A program made the translations under genes and the position numbers. A DNA stretch of 13,599 nucleotides from assembly GCA_964444305.1 (NCBI GenBank), contig CAYUGQ010000077.1:1-13599 (forward strand). The letters run 5' to 3'. The DNA comes from JAKFFN01 sp964444305 (GTDB lineage: Bacteria > Sumerlaeota > Sumerlaeia > Sumerlaeales > Sumerlaeaceae). Below are positions 7,063 to 13,599 of this stretch, in pieces. The notes under the pieces were generated by a model that was not told the origin of the DNA, ran no database searches, and was given only the letters and a program-made list of their open reading frames with translations. Each line of letters opens with the position of its first letter. The stretch's first letter is position 1.

Positions 7063-8247
7063 ATGCCTGAGATTATAGTTAAACTTGGCGATCAGCTACT
7101 TCAAACGCAAGCGTTTGAAGGGGACCTGTTGCGTGTTGGGCGTTCCCGGGAGAACGATGTTGTTCTCGAGAACCTCAGCATCTCGCGTCACCATGTGCAG
7201 ATTCGTTACCACGAAGGCCAGTACGTGCTATTTGATATGAACAGTTCAAATGGCACGTTCCTCAATGGCACCCGGGTGACGCGTCGTGAACTGATGCATG
7301 GTGATCTGGTGTCTATCGGAAAGTATTCTCTGGAATGGCTCGATCCCTTGCCCGAAGAAATGACCCGCCTGGAAGCTCCTGTGCTGGACGAAGGACCGGG
7401 AGCATTTCGGGCACGGTCTGAGGAAAACCGGGCGGAGGCGTGGGTCAAGGTGGAAACCGGCCGGCTGAAGGGGCGCGAGTTCCGCATTACGCGCTTTGAA
7501 ACGACTTTGGGCAAAGCTGCGACTTGCGATATCGTATTAACAGACGACTGGCTCCTTTCGAAAAAACAGGCGAGCATTCTGCGCCGGGGTAACGATGAGT
7601 TCACCATTGAGGATCTGGGCGGCCTGCGTAAGGTGAAAGTGAACGGGCGGAGCATTGATGAACCTGTGACGATTCGTACGGGGGACAAGGTGGAAATCGG
7701 GGGGACAAAACTGACCTTTTACTCGACCGCCGCAAAACACCCGTCTGCTCCGGCTCAAATCATTGTGAAGCATCAGGATGAGGCTCCGCCGGAGAATAAG
7801 GCCGGGGCTGAAGAAACGCCCGAATCGAACACCCCGGACGAGCACAATGAGGTGCTGGCGGAAGCAGGTATTTCCAGGGGGCAGTCTGACTTGGAAGAGA
7901 TATTTGAAGACGTCGCTCATGCTGCGGCCTTCGTCAGAGCGGAAAACGGGAACGGCAAAAAAAGTATGGAAGTTAAAGCGGACGCAGCCGGAATCCGCAA
8001 TGAAAACGGGACTGGCAATGGTCGCGGTCATGTTAAATTATTAGAGCCTGTCGGGCGTGAATCCTCCTCTGCTCAGATGGCCAGCGCGGCAGCTTCACCC
8101 GCTTCCGTCTCCGATGAACACAATTCGTCGGTGAATGACAAAGAAGTCCAGGTGTGGGAATCAGCATTAAACAATCCGAGTCCCGCAATTCGCAGGCAGG
8201 CTCGCAAAATGCTGAAAAAACTCACCGGGAGAGATTATGACGTCTGA
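7063..8247 (+). CDS. double FHA-domain protein
   Basis: This 394-residue cytoplasmic protein carries two forkhead-associated domains, which bind phosphothreonine peptides. FHA1 (about 3-92) is canonical: GRSRENDVVL with Arg27, SISRHH with Ser41 and His44, and NSSNGTFLNG (60-69). FHA2 (about 126-221) keeps the fold pattern, with DIVLTDDWLLS and VKVNG, but has Lys151 where the binding Arg is expected and Gln169 where His is expected, so phosphopeptide binding is doubtful. A polar, acidic, Gly/Asn/Ala-rich linker (about 222-358) follows. The C-terminal helix ends in RRQARKMLKKLTGRDYDV, similar to the tail of a HEAT repeat. ATG 7063 is preferred over an upstream in-frame GTG at 6994 because the homology starts at MPEIIVKLG and an AGGCGA sequence precedes it. 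A weak promoter candidate, TTGACG (6974-6979), lies upstream without a well-spaced -10. The last 11 bp overlap the phosphoesterase gene. Confidence 0.9.
   Translation: MPEIIVKLGDQLLQTQAFEGDLLRVGRSRENDVVLENLSISRHHVQIRYHEGQYVLFDMNSSNGTFLNGTRVTRRELMHGDLVSIGKYSLEWLDPLPEEMTRLEAPVLDEGPGAFRARSEENRAEAWVKVETGRLKGREFRITRFETTLGKAATCDIVLTDDWLLSKKQASILRRGNDEFTIEDLGGLRKVKVNGRSIDEPVTIRTGDKVEIGGTKLTFYSTAAKHPSAPAQIIVKHQDEAPPENKAGAEETPESNTPDEHNEVLAEAGISRGQSDLEEIFEDVAHAAAFVRAENGNGKKSMEVKADAAGIRNENGTGNGRGHVKLLEPVGRESSSAQMASAAASPASVSDEHNSSVNDKEVQVWESALNNPSPAIRRQARKMLKKLTGRDYDV
7099..7120. repeat. perfect 10-bp-arm inverted repeat inside the start of the FHA gene
   Basis: CTTCAAACGC (7099-7108) and GCGTTTGAAG (7111-7120) are exact reverse complements separated by AA. 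The element begins 36 nt after the FHA gene's ATG and codes for part of LLQTQAFEG in the first FHA domain. As RNA it could form a 9-bp stem with a CAAG tetraloop. It could equally be a dyad operator. The symmetry is directly visible; any function is inference. Confidence 0.55.
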
Positions 8248-8986
8248 CATAGTCGGACCAAAACGCATCGGTATTTTCTCTGACATTCACGGTAATCTTC
8301 ATGCGCTGGAGAGTGTGCTTGGCGAGTTGGACAAAGAAGATCTGGATTACCTGCTGTGCTGCGGAGACGTAGTTGGTTATGGGGGTAATCCTAACGAGTG
8401 CGTTGAAATCCTGCGAGAGCGTAACATTCCCACGCTGGCGGGGAATCATGATTATGCCGCGCTGGGACAGGTGGATATTACCTATTTTAATGATATTGCC
8501 CGCGCGGCAATTGTCTGGACGCGGGAAGAGCTGACTCAGGATAATCTCGGCTGGTTGAAAGAACTGCCTCTTTCGATCGAGATGGATGAGATGTTATTTG
8601 TACACGCCTCTCCGCAGGATCCTGAAAATTGGAACTATATTATCACGATGGGCCAGGCGCGTATCGGATTTCAGCATTTTCAGCAGATGATTTGTTTTAT
8701 TGGCCATTCTCACACGCCGTTTATCGTCGAAAACAATCATGGCGAACTGGGCTGTCCGGAAACTCCCCGGGTACAGTGCCGGAATAATTGTCGTTACCTG
8801 GTCAATGTCGGGAGTGTTGGTCAGCCACGGGATCGTAATCCTGAAGCCTGTTATACGATTTTTGACCGGGAAACGCGGACGATTGAAATTAAGCGAATCC
8901 CTTATGATATGAGCGGTGCGCAGGAGACGATATTGTCTCGGGGACTCCCCAAAGAGCTGGCGGAACGTCTGGCGTACGGACTTTAA
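8237..8986 (+). CDS. YfcE/MJ0936-type metallophosphoesterase
   Basis: This 249-residue calcineurin-like phosphoesterase is predicted to bind two metal ions and hydrolyse phosphomono- or phosphodiesters in the cytoplasm. All motifs are present: SDIHGN (15-20, Asp16 and His18), GDVVGYG (43-49, Asp44), GNHD (69-72), FVHASP (121-126, His123), GHSHTP (156-161, His157 and His159) and VNVGSVGQPRD (189-199). The substrate is unknown; related proteins act on model phosphodiesters or phosphoproteins. The ATG overlaps the end of the FHA gene by 11 bp and is preceded by GGGAGAG (8227-8233), so the two are translationally coupled. An unusual cysteine group (Cys173, Cys181, Cys185) lies in the loop after the GHSHTP motif. 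It is not part of the known active site and might bind metal or form a disulfide. Confidence 0.93.
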   Translation: MTSDIVGPKRIGIFSDIHGNLHALESVLGELDKEDLDYLLCCGDVVGYGGNPNECVEILRERNIPTLAGNHDYAALGQVDITYFNDIARAAIVWTREELTQDNLGWLKELPLSIEMDEMLFVHASPQDPENWNYIITMGQARIGFQHFQQMICFIGHSHTPFIVENNHGELGCPETPRVQCRNNCRYLVNVGSVGQPRDRNPEACYTIFDRETRTIEIKRIPYDMSGAQETILSRGLPKELAERLAYGL

Positions 8987-9073
8987 ATTTCCTGTGCGGT
9001 TTCTCCTTGCCCTGCGCGGGGTTTCAACCTGATTTATCAAGCCATGTACAATAGCGCGAAAGACCGTCCCTGA

Positions 9074-10663
9074 ATGAACATCGAGAAAACTGACCTCCTG
9101 ATTGTGGGGTCTGGCATAGCCGGATGTGCTGCGGCTATGGTGGCAGCAGAGGGCGGCTTGTCTGTGACAATGCTGACCAAGAGTCGCAAGCCGGAAGAGG
9201 CCACGGCGACAGCCTGGGCCCAGGGCGGCATCATCTATAAAGGGCACAATGACTCGGCGGATATGCTGGCCAATGATATTTATCGCGCCGGTGCCGAGAT
9301 TGGTCGTCTGGAGGCTATTGCGCAACTGGCGGAAAAAGGCCCGGCTTATGTGGAGCAGTACCTGATAAACAAAGTGGCAGTGACCTTTGATCGCAATGAT
9401 GACGGCGAACTGGATATTACGGAAGAGGCGGCGCATAGCTGTCGCCGGATTATCCATGTCGCTGATCTTACGGGTAAGGCCATTGAGAATCACCTGGTGG
9501 AATATGTGAAAAAGCTGCCGAATGTGCGGGTGATTACCGGCGCAACTGCGGTGGACCTCCTGACTCTTTCTCATAACAGCACTGAGCCGCAGGATATCTA
9601 TAAAGCGCCGACGTGTGTCGGGGTTCATGCCCTGATGGAGGATACAGGGGAGGTCGTGCCGTTTATGGCGGGAGAAACCCTGCTGGCGACGGGGGGCCTG
9701 GGTCAGCTTTTTCTGCATACGACAAACCCGCGCAGCGCCAGGGGAGACGGGATCGCCATGGCATACCGCGCGGGAGTGCGGCTGTTGAATCTTGAATACG
9801 TTCAGTTTCACCCGACGGCACTCTATCTGCCGGCGGCAGGGGGGCAGGCCGGTGGCCAGCGTCAGCCAAGTTTTTTGATCAGCGAAGCGGTGCGAGGGGA
9901 AGGCGGAATCCTGGTTGCGTCTGACGGAACGCCGTTCATGGAAAAATACCACCCGCTAAAATCCCTGGCGCCGCGCGATGTGGTGGCCCGGGCGATCCAC
10001 ATGGAAATGTTGAAAAACCAGGAACCATGCGTCTATCTCGATATCACTCATAAACCAGCGGATTGGCTGAAGCAGCGCTTTCCCAATATTTATGAAAAGT
10101 GTCTTACAGCAGGGATTGATATTACTCAGCAGCCGATCCCGGTTGTGCCCGCGGCGCATTATGCGTGCGGCGGTGTTGCGGTGGATTTAATGGGGCGCAC
10201 CAGCATGCACCGGTTGCGTGCGGCGGGCGAAGTGGCCTGCACGGGTGTGCACGGGGCGAACCGTCTTGCGAGCACAAGCCTGCTGGAGGGTCTGGTTTGG
10301 GGGGTGGAAGTCGGCAAATCGGTCCTGGAAGAGAAAATGGCAAACGGGGATTACTATATGCCCCAGATCGCTCCGTGGCGTTATGAAAATGAACCCGCAG
10401 ATCCGGCATTGATCAGCCAGGACTGGCTGACCATCAAATACACCATGTGGAATTACGTGGGCCTGGTTCGATCTGCCCGGCGGCTGAAACGGGCGCGGGC
10501 TATCTTAAGAGAGCTGCAGACGGAACTGGAATATTTCTACGGGCGGTCGAAGCTGAACGATGAGATCATCGGCCTTCGAAATGGTTGTCAGGCGGCGCTG
10601 GCGGTGTTGTTTGCGGCATTAGAAAATCGCACAAGCCGAGGCGGGCATTACCGGGTAGACTGA
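9074..10663 (+). CDS. nadB: L-aspartate oxidase
   Basis: This 529-residue flavoprotein oxidises L-aspartate to iminoaspartate, the first step of de novo NAD synthesis, which passes its product to quinolinate synthase NadA. The N-terminal FAD-binding GSGIAG (12-17) and TATAWAQGGI (44-53) are present. EEAAHSCRRIIH (117-128) is the NadB substrate-loop motif that separates it from succinate dehydrogenase flavoproteins. Active-site residues are FHPTALY (His246), LAPRD (Arg301), AHYACGGV (His362) and the C-terminal GEVACTGVHGANRLASTSLL with Arg397. The helical tail is full length. nadA and nadC are not in the window. No Shine-Dalgarno is visible. A TACAAT hexamer (9047-9052), placed 21 nt before the ATG, could be a -10 box giving a very short leader. 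The start is set by homology at MNIEKTDLLIVGSG. Confidence 0.97.
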   Translation: MNIEKTDLLIVGSGIAGCAAAMVAAEGGLSVTMLTKSRKPEEATATAWAQGGIIYKGHNDSADMLANDIYRAGAEIGRLEAIAQLAEKGPAYVEQYLINKVAVTFDRNDDGELDITEEAAHSCRRIIHVADLTGKAIENHLVEYVKKLPNVRVITGATAVDLLTLSHNSTEPQDIYKAPTCVGVHALMEDTGEVVPFMAGETLLATGGLGQLFLHTTNPRSARGDGIAMAYRAGVRLLNLEYVQFHPTALYLPAAGGQAGGQRQPSFLISEAVRGEGGILVASDGTPFMEKYHPLKSLAPRDVVARAIHMEMLKNQEPCVYLDITHKPADWLKQRFPNIYEKCLTAGIDITQQPIPVVPAAHYACGGVAVDLMGRTSMHRLRAAGEVACTGVHGANRLASTSLLEGLVWGVEVGKSVLEEKMANGDYYMPQIAPWRYENEPADPALISQDWLTIKYTMWNYVGLVRSARRLKRARAILRELQTELEYFYGRSKLNDEIIGLRNGCQAALAVLFAALENRTSRGGHYRVD

Positions 10664-10699
10664 CGGCTGCCGGCGGGTACAGGCAAATCCAGATTTCAG

Positions 10700-11869
10700 T
10701 TATTTCAAATTCCCCCATTGGCGCCATGCGTCCAAAAGGTGTGCCGGCAGTTTTTTCCATGATTGACCGCCACCGGCGCCGAGAGCGGTCCGGCGAGGGA
10801 CGGTGGCTTCGGGACTGCGAAGATACCTGATGTAGTCCAGCCGCTCAGACCAACCCATCATTTTTAGATATGCCAAATTTCGCACGACCGGGTTGAGAGC
10901 GTCGGCGTTATCGCAGGCGGTGAGCAGTCGAGCGCTGGCGAGCCGCCGGCCTGCAGCAGTGCGGGCATCGGCGGGAATGTGTTGGCCGTAATCCGGCGGA
11001 GTCGGCAGTGCATCCTGCGGAAGTGCGTCCAGTATGGCGGACATGCTTGACCAAAACGCGGCAGGAAAATAGGTAGCGCGCACCAGTGTGTGCAATGCAG
11101 TCCAGTCAATCGACCCAGACAGGCGAACAATACGATGCAGATCCAGGGGGAGTTTCATTCCGAAACTCCACAGGTGACTGGTGCAGTGGACAGCCTCATG
11201 AAGTACCATGCCCACAGGGGAAAAAACAGAGAAAGCGGGCCATCCGGGAATGACCACAGCGTCACGAAGAAGGGCCGAAGAGGGCAAACCCCAAAAAGCA
11301 GGCATGGGTGAAAGATGGATCTCGACGGCGGAGTGTCGAAACGAAACCGGTGCCAGGTGATGCGGCGCGGTTTGTGGTGCAGAAGGATCCCCGGCAAAAT
11401 CATGATCCAGCAAACGCGAGCGGAGCCAGCGGGCATCGTCCGGAGACTCAAGCCAGATGTCGATATCGCCCGGCACCCTTGAGGGGGCATGACCGGCTGA
11501 TTCCTCCATCAGGTAAAGGGCAGCGCCCTTCAGCAGGATCGCGTGTTTCCCATTTTCTTCCAGTAGAGCATGGATCCGCAGGAGGGTTTCGCGGTGGGAA
11601 AGTTCCCGTAGCGCATCGGCCCGTGCGCGGCTTTTCATGGCCTGAAAAAACTCATGCGGGACCAAAGTTTGAAGGCTGTTTTTGACCGGCCCGGAACTAA
11701 GCAGGCGGGCATAACCACAGCCGCTCAGATAGTCGATCAGATGGGGCCAGAGAATCTGATGGTGGATTTCGGAAAATTTCGCATCCGGCATAATACGTCC
11801 GCCGGTCAGGATGGCTGTAACCAGGGAGACTACGGCCGTTTCTTGAATCAGGCGCTGTTCGCGGTTCAT
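10700..11869 (-). CDS. nucleotidyltransferase-fold protein (NTP_transf_5 type)
   Basis: This 389-residue protein resembles the uncharacterised nucleotidyltransferase family NTP_transf_5. The diagnostic part is HAILLKGAALY (109-119), followed by a conserved Arg and PGDIDIW (133-139) with Asp135 and Asp137 as the metal-binding pair, then AVEIHLSP (181-188) with Glu183. The C-terminal half is helical, contains HEAVHCTSHLW (224-234) and has no recognised domain. Members are predicted to transfer a nucleotide or phosphate group, but no substrate is established. The ATG overlaps the stop of the upstream HprK-like gene (ATGA, 4 bp), so the pair is translationally coupled. In other genomes such proteins occur with HprK-like kinases in lasso-peptide and exopolysaccharide/exosortase neighbourhoods. 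The gene converges on nadB, with 36 bp between the stops. Confidence 0.85.
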   Translation of the reverse strand: MNREQRLIQETAVVSLVTAILTGGRIMPDAKFSEIHHQILWPHLIDYLSGCGYARLLSSGPVKNSLQTLVPHEFFQAMKSRARADALRELSHRETLLRIHALLEENGKHAILLKGAALYLMEESAGHAPSRVPGDIDIWLESPDDARWLRSRLLDHDFAGDPSAPQTAPHHLAPVSFRHSAVEIHLSPMPAFWGLPSSALLRDAVVIPGWPAFSVFSPVGMVLHEAVHCTSHLWSFGMKLPLDLHRIVRLSGSIDWTALHTLVRATYFPAAFWSSMSAILDALPQDALPTPPDYGQHIPADARTAAGRRLASARLLTACDNADALNPVVRNLAYLKMMGWSERLDYIRYLRSPEATVPRRTALGAGGGQSWKKLPAHLLDAWRQWGNLK

Positions 11870-12777
11870 GGAAGTGCCGATTTTGTTTGATGATGAAGAT
11901 GGTCCATGGCGGCAATCAGGCGTGGCATTTCTGCGCGGGAAAGATTGAACGCCGGCACCGCATTAAGGATGGGCGAGAGACGCTTAAGGGACTCTCCCAT
12001 CCCTGCAGTTTTGATGACGTTCGTATAAGCCGTGGCCGCAAGAAGGGCGTCAGCCGGGTGAAGTGGGGCCGCCAGCGATTTTCCCGAATCTGCCAGGGTT
12101 GGGTCCACAAAAACAACAGCCGACAGAGGCAAAGGCTGACCAGCGGGGGAGTGGTCTGGCGGATGAAATACGATACCTTCCGGGGTCATTTCAAAATTAG
12201 GAAAATCAGCGAACTGCTGCCACTGTTCGGCTGAAAAAAGATTCTGGCTGGAAGCCCTCAAATTGATCCGTCGGGGGACCGAAGTTGCCTGGGGGAAACT
12301 GTCTTCCTGGGAAAGCAGGGTGACGTCGTCACAAAGAAGCTGCCAGCCGGACAACCCCAAAGCGGCTGCGAGGCTGGATTTGCCAGCCATGGGCGAACCG
12401 ACAAGCAGGACGGTTTTAGACTCCCGCGTGACCAGGGCACCATGAATCGTTAAAAAGAGATCGGGCCTGTTCAAAATGGCGAGAACCGTGTCAGCTTCAA
12501 TGGCCCGCAGCACGTCGGCGCGGGAGGAACATAACCCCTGAGCTTCGGGCTGACTGCCCCTGAAGCGCCATTGATCAGGAGACAGCTTTTCGACGTGTTG
12601 AACCAGAACCGGTTGAGCATCGGTCGATGGCGGCATTAAAGATTCGGCGCGATATGCAGACCAGCGGCTCATGACTTGAACAGCACCGGCCGCGATGTCG
12701 GCATCGTCAGTGGGCAGGCGGAATCTCAGAGGTGGCCAGCTCCAGCAGGCCTCGTCTATGGGCGGTGTGTAGTCCAT
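11866..12777 (-). CDS. HPr-kinase-like P-loop protein (HprK-related kinase)
   Basis: This 303-residue protein resembles the HprK-related kinases rather than true HPr kinase/phosphorylase. The core is LTIHGALVTRESKTVLLVG, giving a Walker A loop GSPMAGKSS (127-135, Lys133), then SGWQLLCDDVTLLS (143-156) with the acidic pair Asp150/Asp151, and a PRRINLR strand (168-174). The N-terminal 100 residues follow the layout of HprK-related kinase A proteins, with no true HPr-recognition region. Such enzymes phosphorylate peptides in some lasso-peptide pathways; here the substrate is unknown. The gene is first of a two-gene unit, overlapping the nucleotidyltransferase by 4 bp. No Shine-Dalgarno is apparent before the ATG (12777), so the start is moderately certain. 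There is no PqqD-like gene or visible precursor peptide upstream; the region to 12870 is a short divergent gap. Confidence 0.85.
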   Translation of the reverse strand: MDYTPPIDEACWSWPPLRFRLPTDDADIAAGAVQVMSRWSAYRAESLMPPSTDAQPVLVQHVEKLSPDQWRFRGSQPEAQGLCSSRADVLRAIEADTVLAILNRPDLFLTIHGALVTRESKTVLLVGSPMAGKSSLAAALGLSGWQLLCDDVTLLSQEDSFPQATSVPRRINLRASSQNLFSAEQWQQFADFPNFEMTPEGIVFHPPDHSPAGQPLPLSAVVFVDPTLADSGKSLAAPLHPADALLAATAYTNVIKTAGMGESLKRLSPILNAVPAFNLSRAEMPRLIAAMDHLHHQTKSALP

Positions 12778-12869
12778 GGTGGTACGACGATATGGACGGT
12801 GCGGGGATGTGTGAGCAAGGATTTCTGTTGTACCATTCGTCAGGCATCAAAGTGGCTGTTCGGGAATCT

Positions 12870-13599
12870 ATGGTTCTGATGGAAATCTATCGTCGAGAAT
12901 GTGAAACCCTGAAGGCTTATGGCCGCGGGATTGCAGGCGGTTTGCTGTTTGGCACGCCGCTTCTTTTTACGATGGAGATGTGGTGGCTCGGTTTTACCCT
13001 TCCGCCGGAACGCCTGTTGGTGGCCTTGATTATAAATTTCCTGGTGCTACTGATCCTGGAGCGTTACAGTGGGTTCCGGGGGGACCGGTCGTTTCCAGAG
13101 CAGGTGCAGGACGCCGTAGTAGCGCAGGGGCTGGGAATGGTTGTGGCCGTTGCCATGTTAGGGCTGTTAAATTTGCTGCGATTTGAAATGGGAATTATGG
13201 AGCTTGCCGGCAAAGTGATCATGGAGAGCATCGCCGTGAGCATCGGAGTTTCTGTATCCATCACCATGCTGGGCGAGCAGGATTCCGGCCAGCAGGATCA
13301 ACAGAAGAAGCGAAAAGAGCGAGCAGGGTTCTGGGGTGTGCTGGCTATTTCCATTGCCGGTGCAATCTTCTTTGGACTGAACGTGGCGTCTACAGAAGAA
13401 CCGGTTATGATTGGTCTTCAAATGAAACCGTACCAAACTCTGATCATGGTACTTTTATCGATATTTGCCGTGTTCGTGATTACTTTCATGCTGGATTTTC
13501 GGGGGGAAGCCAAGCCACACGAGGAAGCAAAATGGCATACGGTATTTGTGCGGGATTCGGTAGCCACGAGCGCAACAGCGCTTTTTTGCGCTACGGCCC
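12870..13599 (+). CDS. TIGR02587-type integral membrane protein (3' end outside window)
   Basis: An open frame runs from 12870 to the window edge, giving 243 residues. Its segment GRGIAGGLLFGTPLLFTMEM followed by WWLGF matches the signature of the TIGR02587 (putative integral membrane protein) family, and ERYSGFRGD (64-72) supports it. Hydrophobic segments lie near 20-40, 48-64, 86-101, 113-134, 154-172 and 188-208. A polar, Gln/Lys-rich loop (about 135-153) separates the fourth and fifth. Function is unknown. ATG 12870 is chosen because about 20 residues before the GGLLFG segment is typical and GGGA lies upstream. In-frame ATGs at 12792, 12807 and 12879 are alternatives. The gene is divergent from the HprK-like gene, with 92 bp between the starts. 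The true C-terminus is not visible. Confidence 0.85.
   Translation, partial: MVLMEIYRRECETLKAYGRGIAGGLLFGTPLLFTMEMWWLGFTLPPERLLVALIINFLVLLILERYSGFRGDRSFPEQVQDAVVAQGLGMVVAVAMLGLLNLLRFEMGIMELAGKVIMESIAVSIGVSVSITMLGEQDSGQQDQQKKRKERAGFWGVLAISIAGAIFFGLNVASTEEPVMIGLQMKPYQTLIMVLLSIFAVFVITFMLDFRGEAKPHEEAKWHTVFVRDSVATSATALFCATA

Noticed and set aside
9010..9021. A near-palindrome CCCTGCGCGGGG between the phosphoesterase and nadB genes, considered as a terminator.
   Set aside because: One mismatch, essentially no loop, and only three T after it. It cannot be supported as a terminator.
8594..9952. A 452-codon open frame on the minus strand opposite the phosphoesterase and nadB genes.
   Set aside because: The plus strand here encodes two well-conserved proteins with complete motifs. 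The antisense product is rich in Arg, His and Gln and has no recognisable domain, so it is a shadow frame.
13569..13587. AGCGC-AACA-GCGCT followed by six T, resembling an intrinsic terminator.
   Set aside because: The stem is only 5 bp and the sequence lies inside the open TIGR02587 reading frame, which continues in frame to the window edge.

Overview
The window carries ten protein-coding genes on both strands, eight complete and two cut by the window edges. Recognisable families suggest a free-living bacterium with a Gram-negative-type envelope: an RmlC-like sugar epimerase, a secreted DUF4410/DUF3313-like protein and a DedA membrane protein. Base composition looks moderately GC-rich by eye. 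I cannot assign a phylum from the sequence alone. No rRNA, tRNA, CRISPR array, insertion sequence or phage gene was seen.

Layout. 1-335 (-) is the N-terminal part of an RmlC-like cupin. 409-3991 (-) is a two-gene non-homologous end-joining operon, ku followed 10 bp later by a three-domain ligD. Divergent from ku is tgt (4128-5261, +), the tRNA-guanine transglycosylase. Converging on tgt is a secreted protein of unknown function (5271-5954, -). Next, all on +, come a DedA-family membrane protein (6149-6850), a two-FHA-domain protein (7063-8247) overlapping a YfcE-type metallophosphoesterase by 11 bp (8237-8986), and nadB (9074-10663). On the minus strand at 10700-12777 is a translationally coupled pair: an HPr-kinase-like P-loop protein followed by a nucleotidyltransferase of the NTP_transf_5 type. 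The last gene (12870 to the edge, +) is the start of a TIGR02587-type membrane protein.

How the genes work together. Ku and LigD form the classic bacterial NHEJ pair and share an unusual Lys/Ser/Ala-rich low-complexity segment. The FHA/phosphoesterase pair could couple phospho-threonine recognition to a hydrolase, but this is inference. The HprK-like/nucleotidyltransferase pair resembles tailoring modules next to RiPP and exopolysaccharide loci elsewhere, yet no precursor peptide or PqqD-like partner lies beside it here. It is the least explained system in the window. The other genes are housekeeping genes (tgt, nadB) or stand-alone membrane proteins.

Every gap between genes is under about 220 bp. 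The gaps hold ribosome-binding sites and a few short inverted repeats but no strong promoter or terminator that I can defend.
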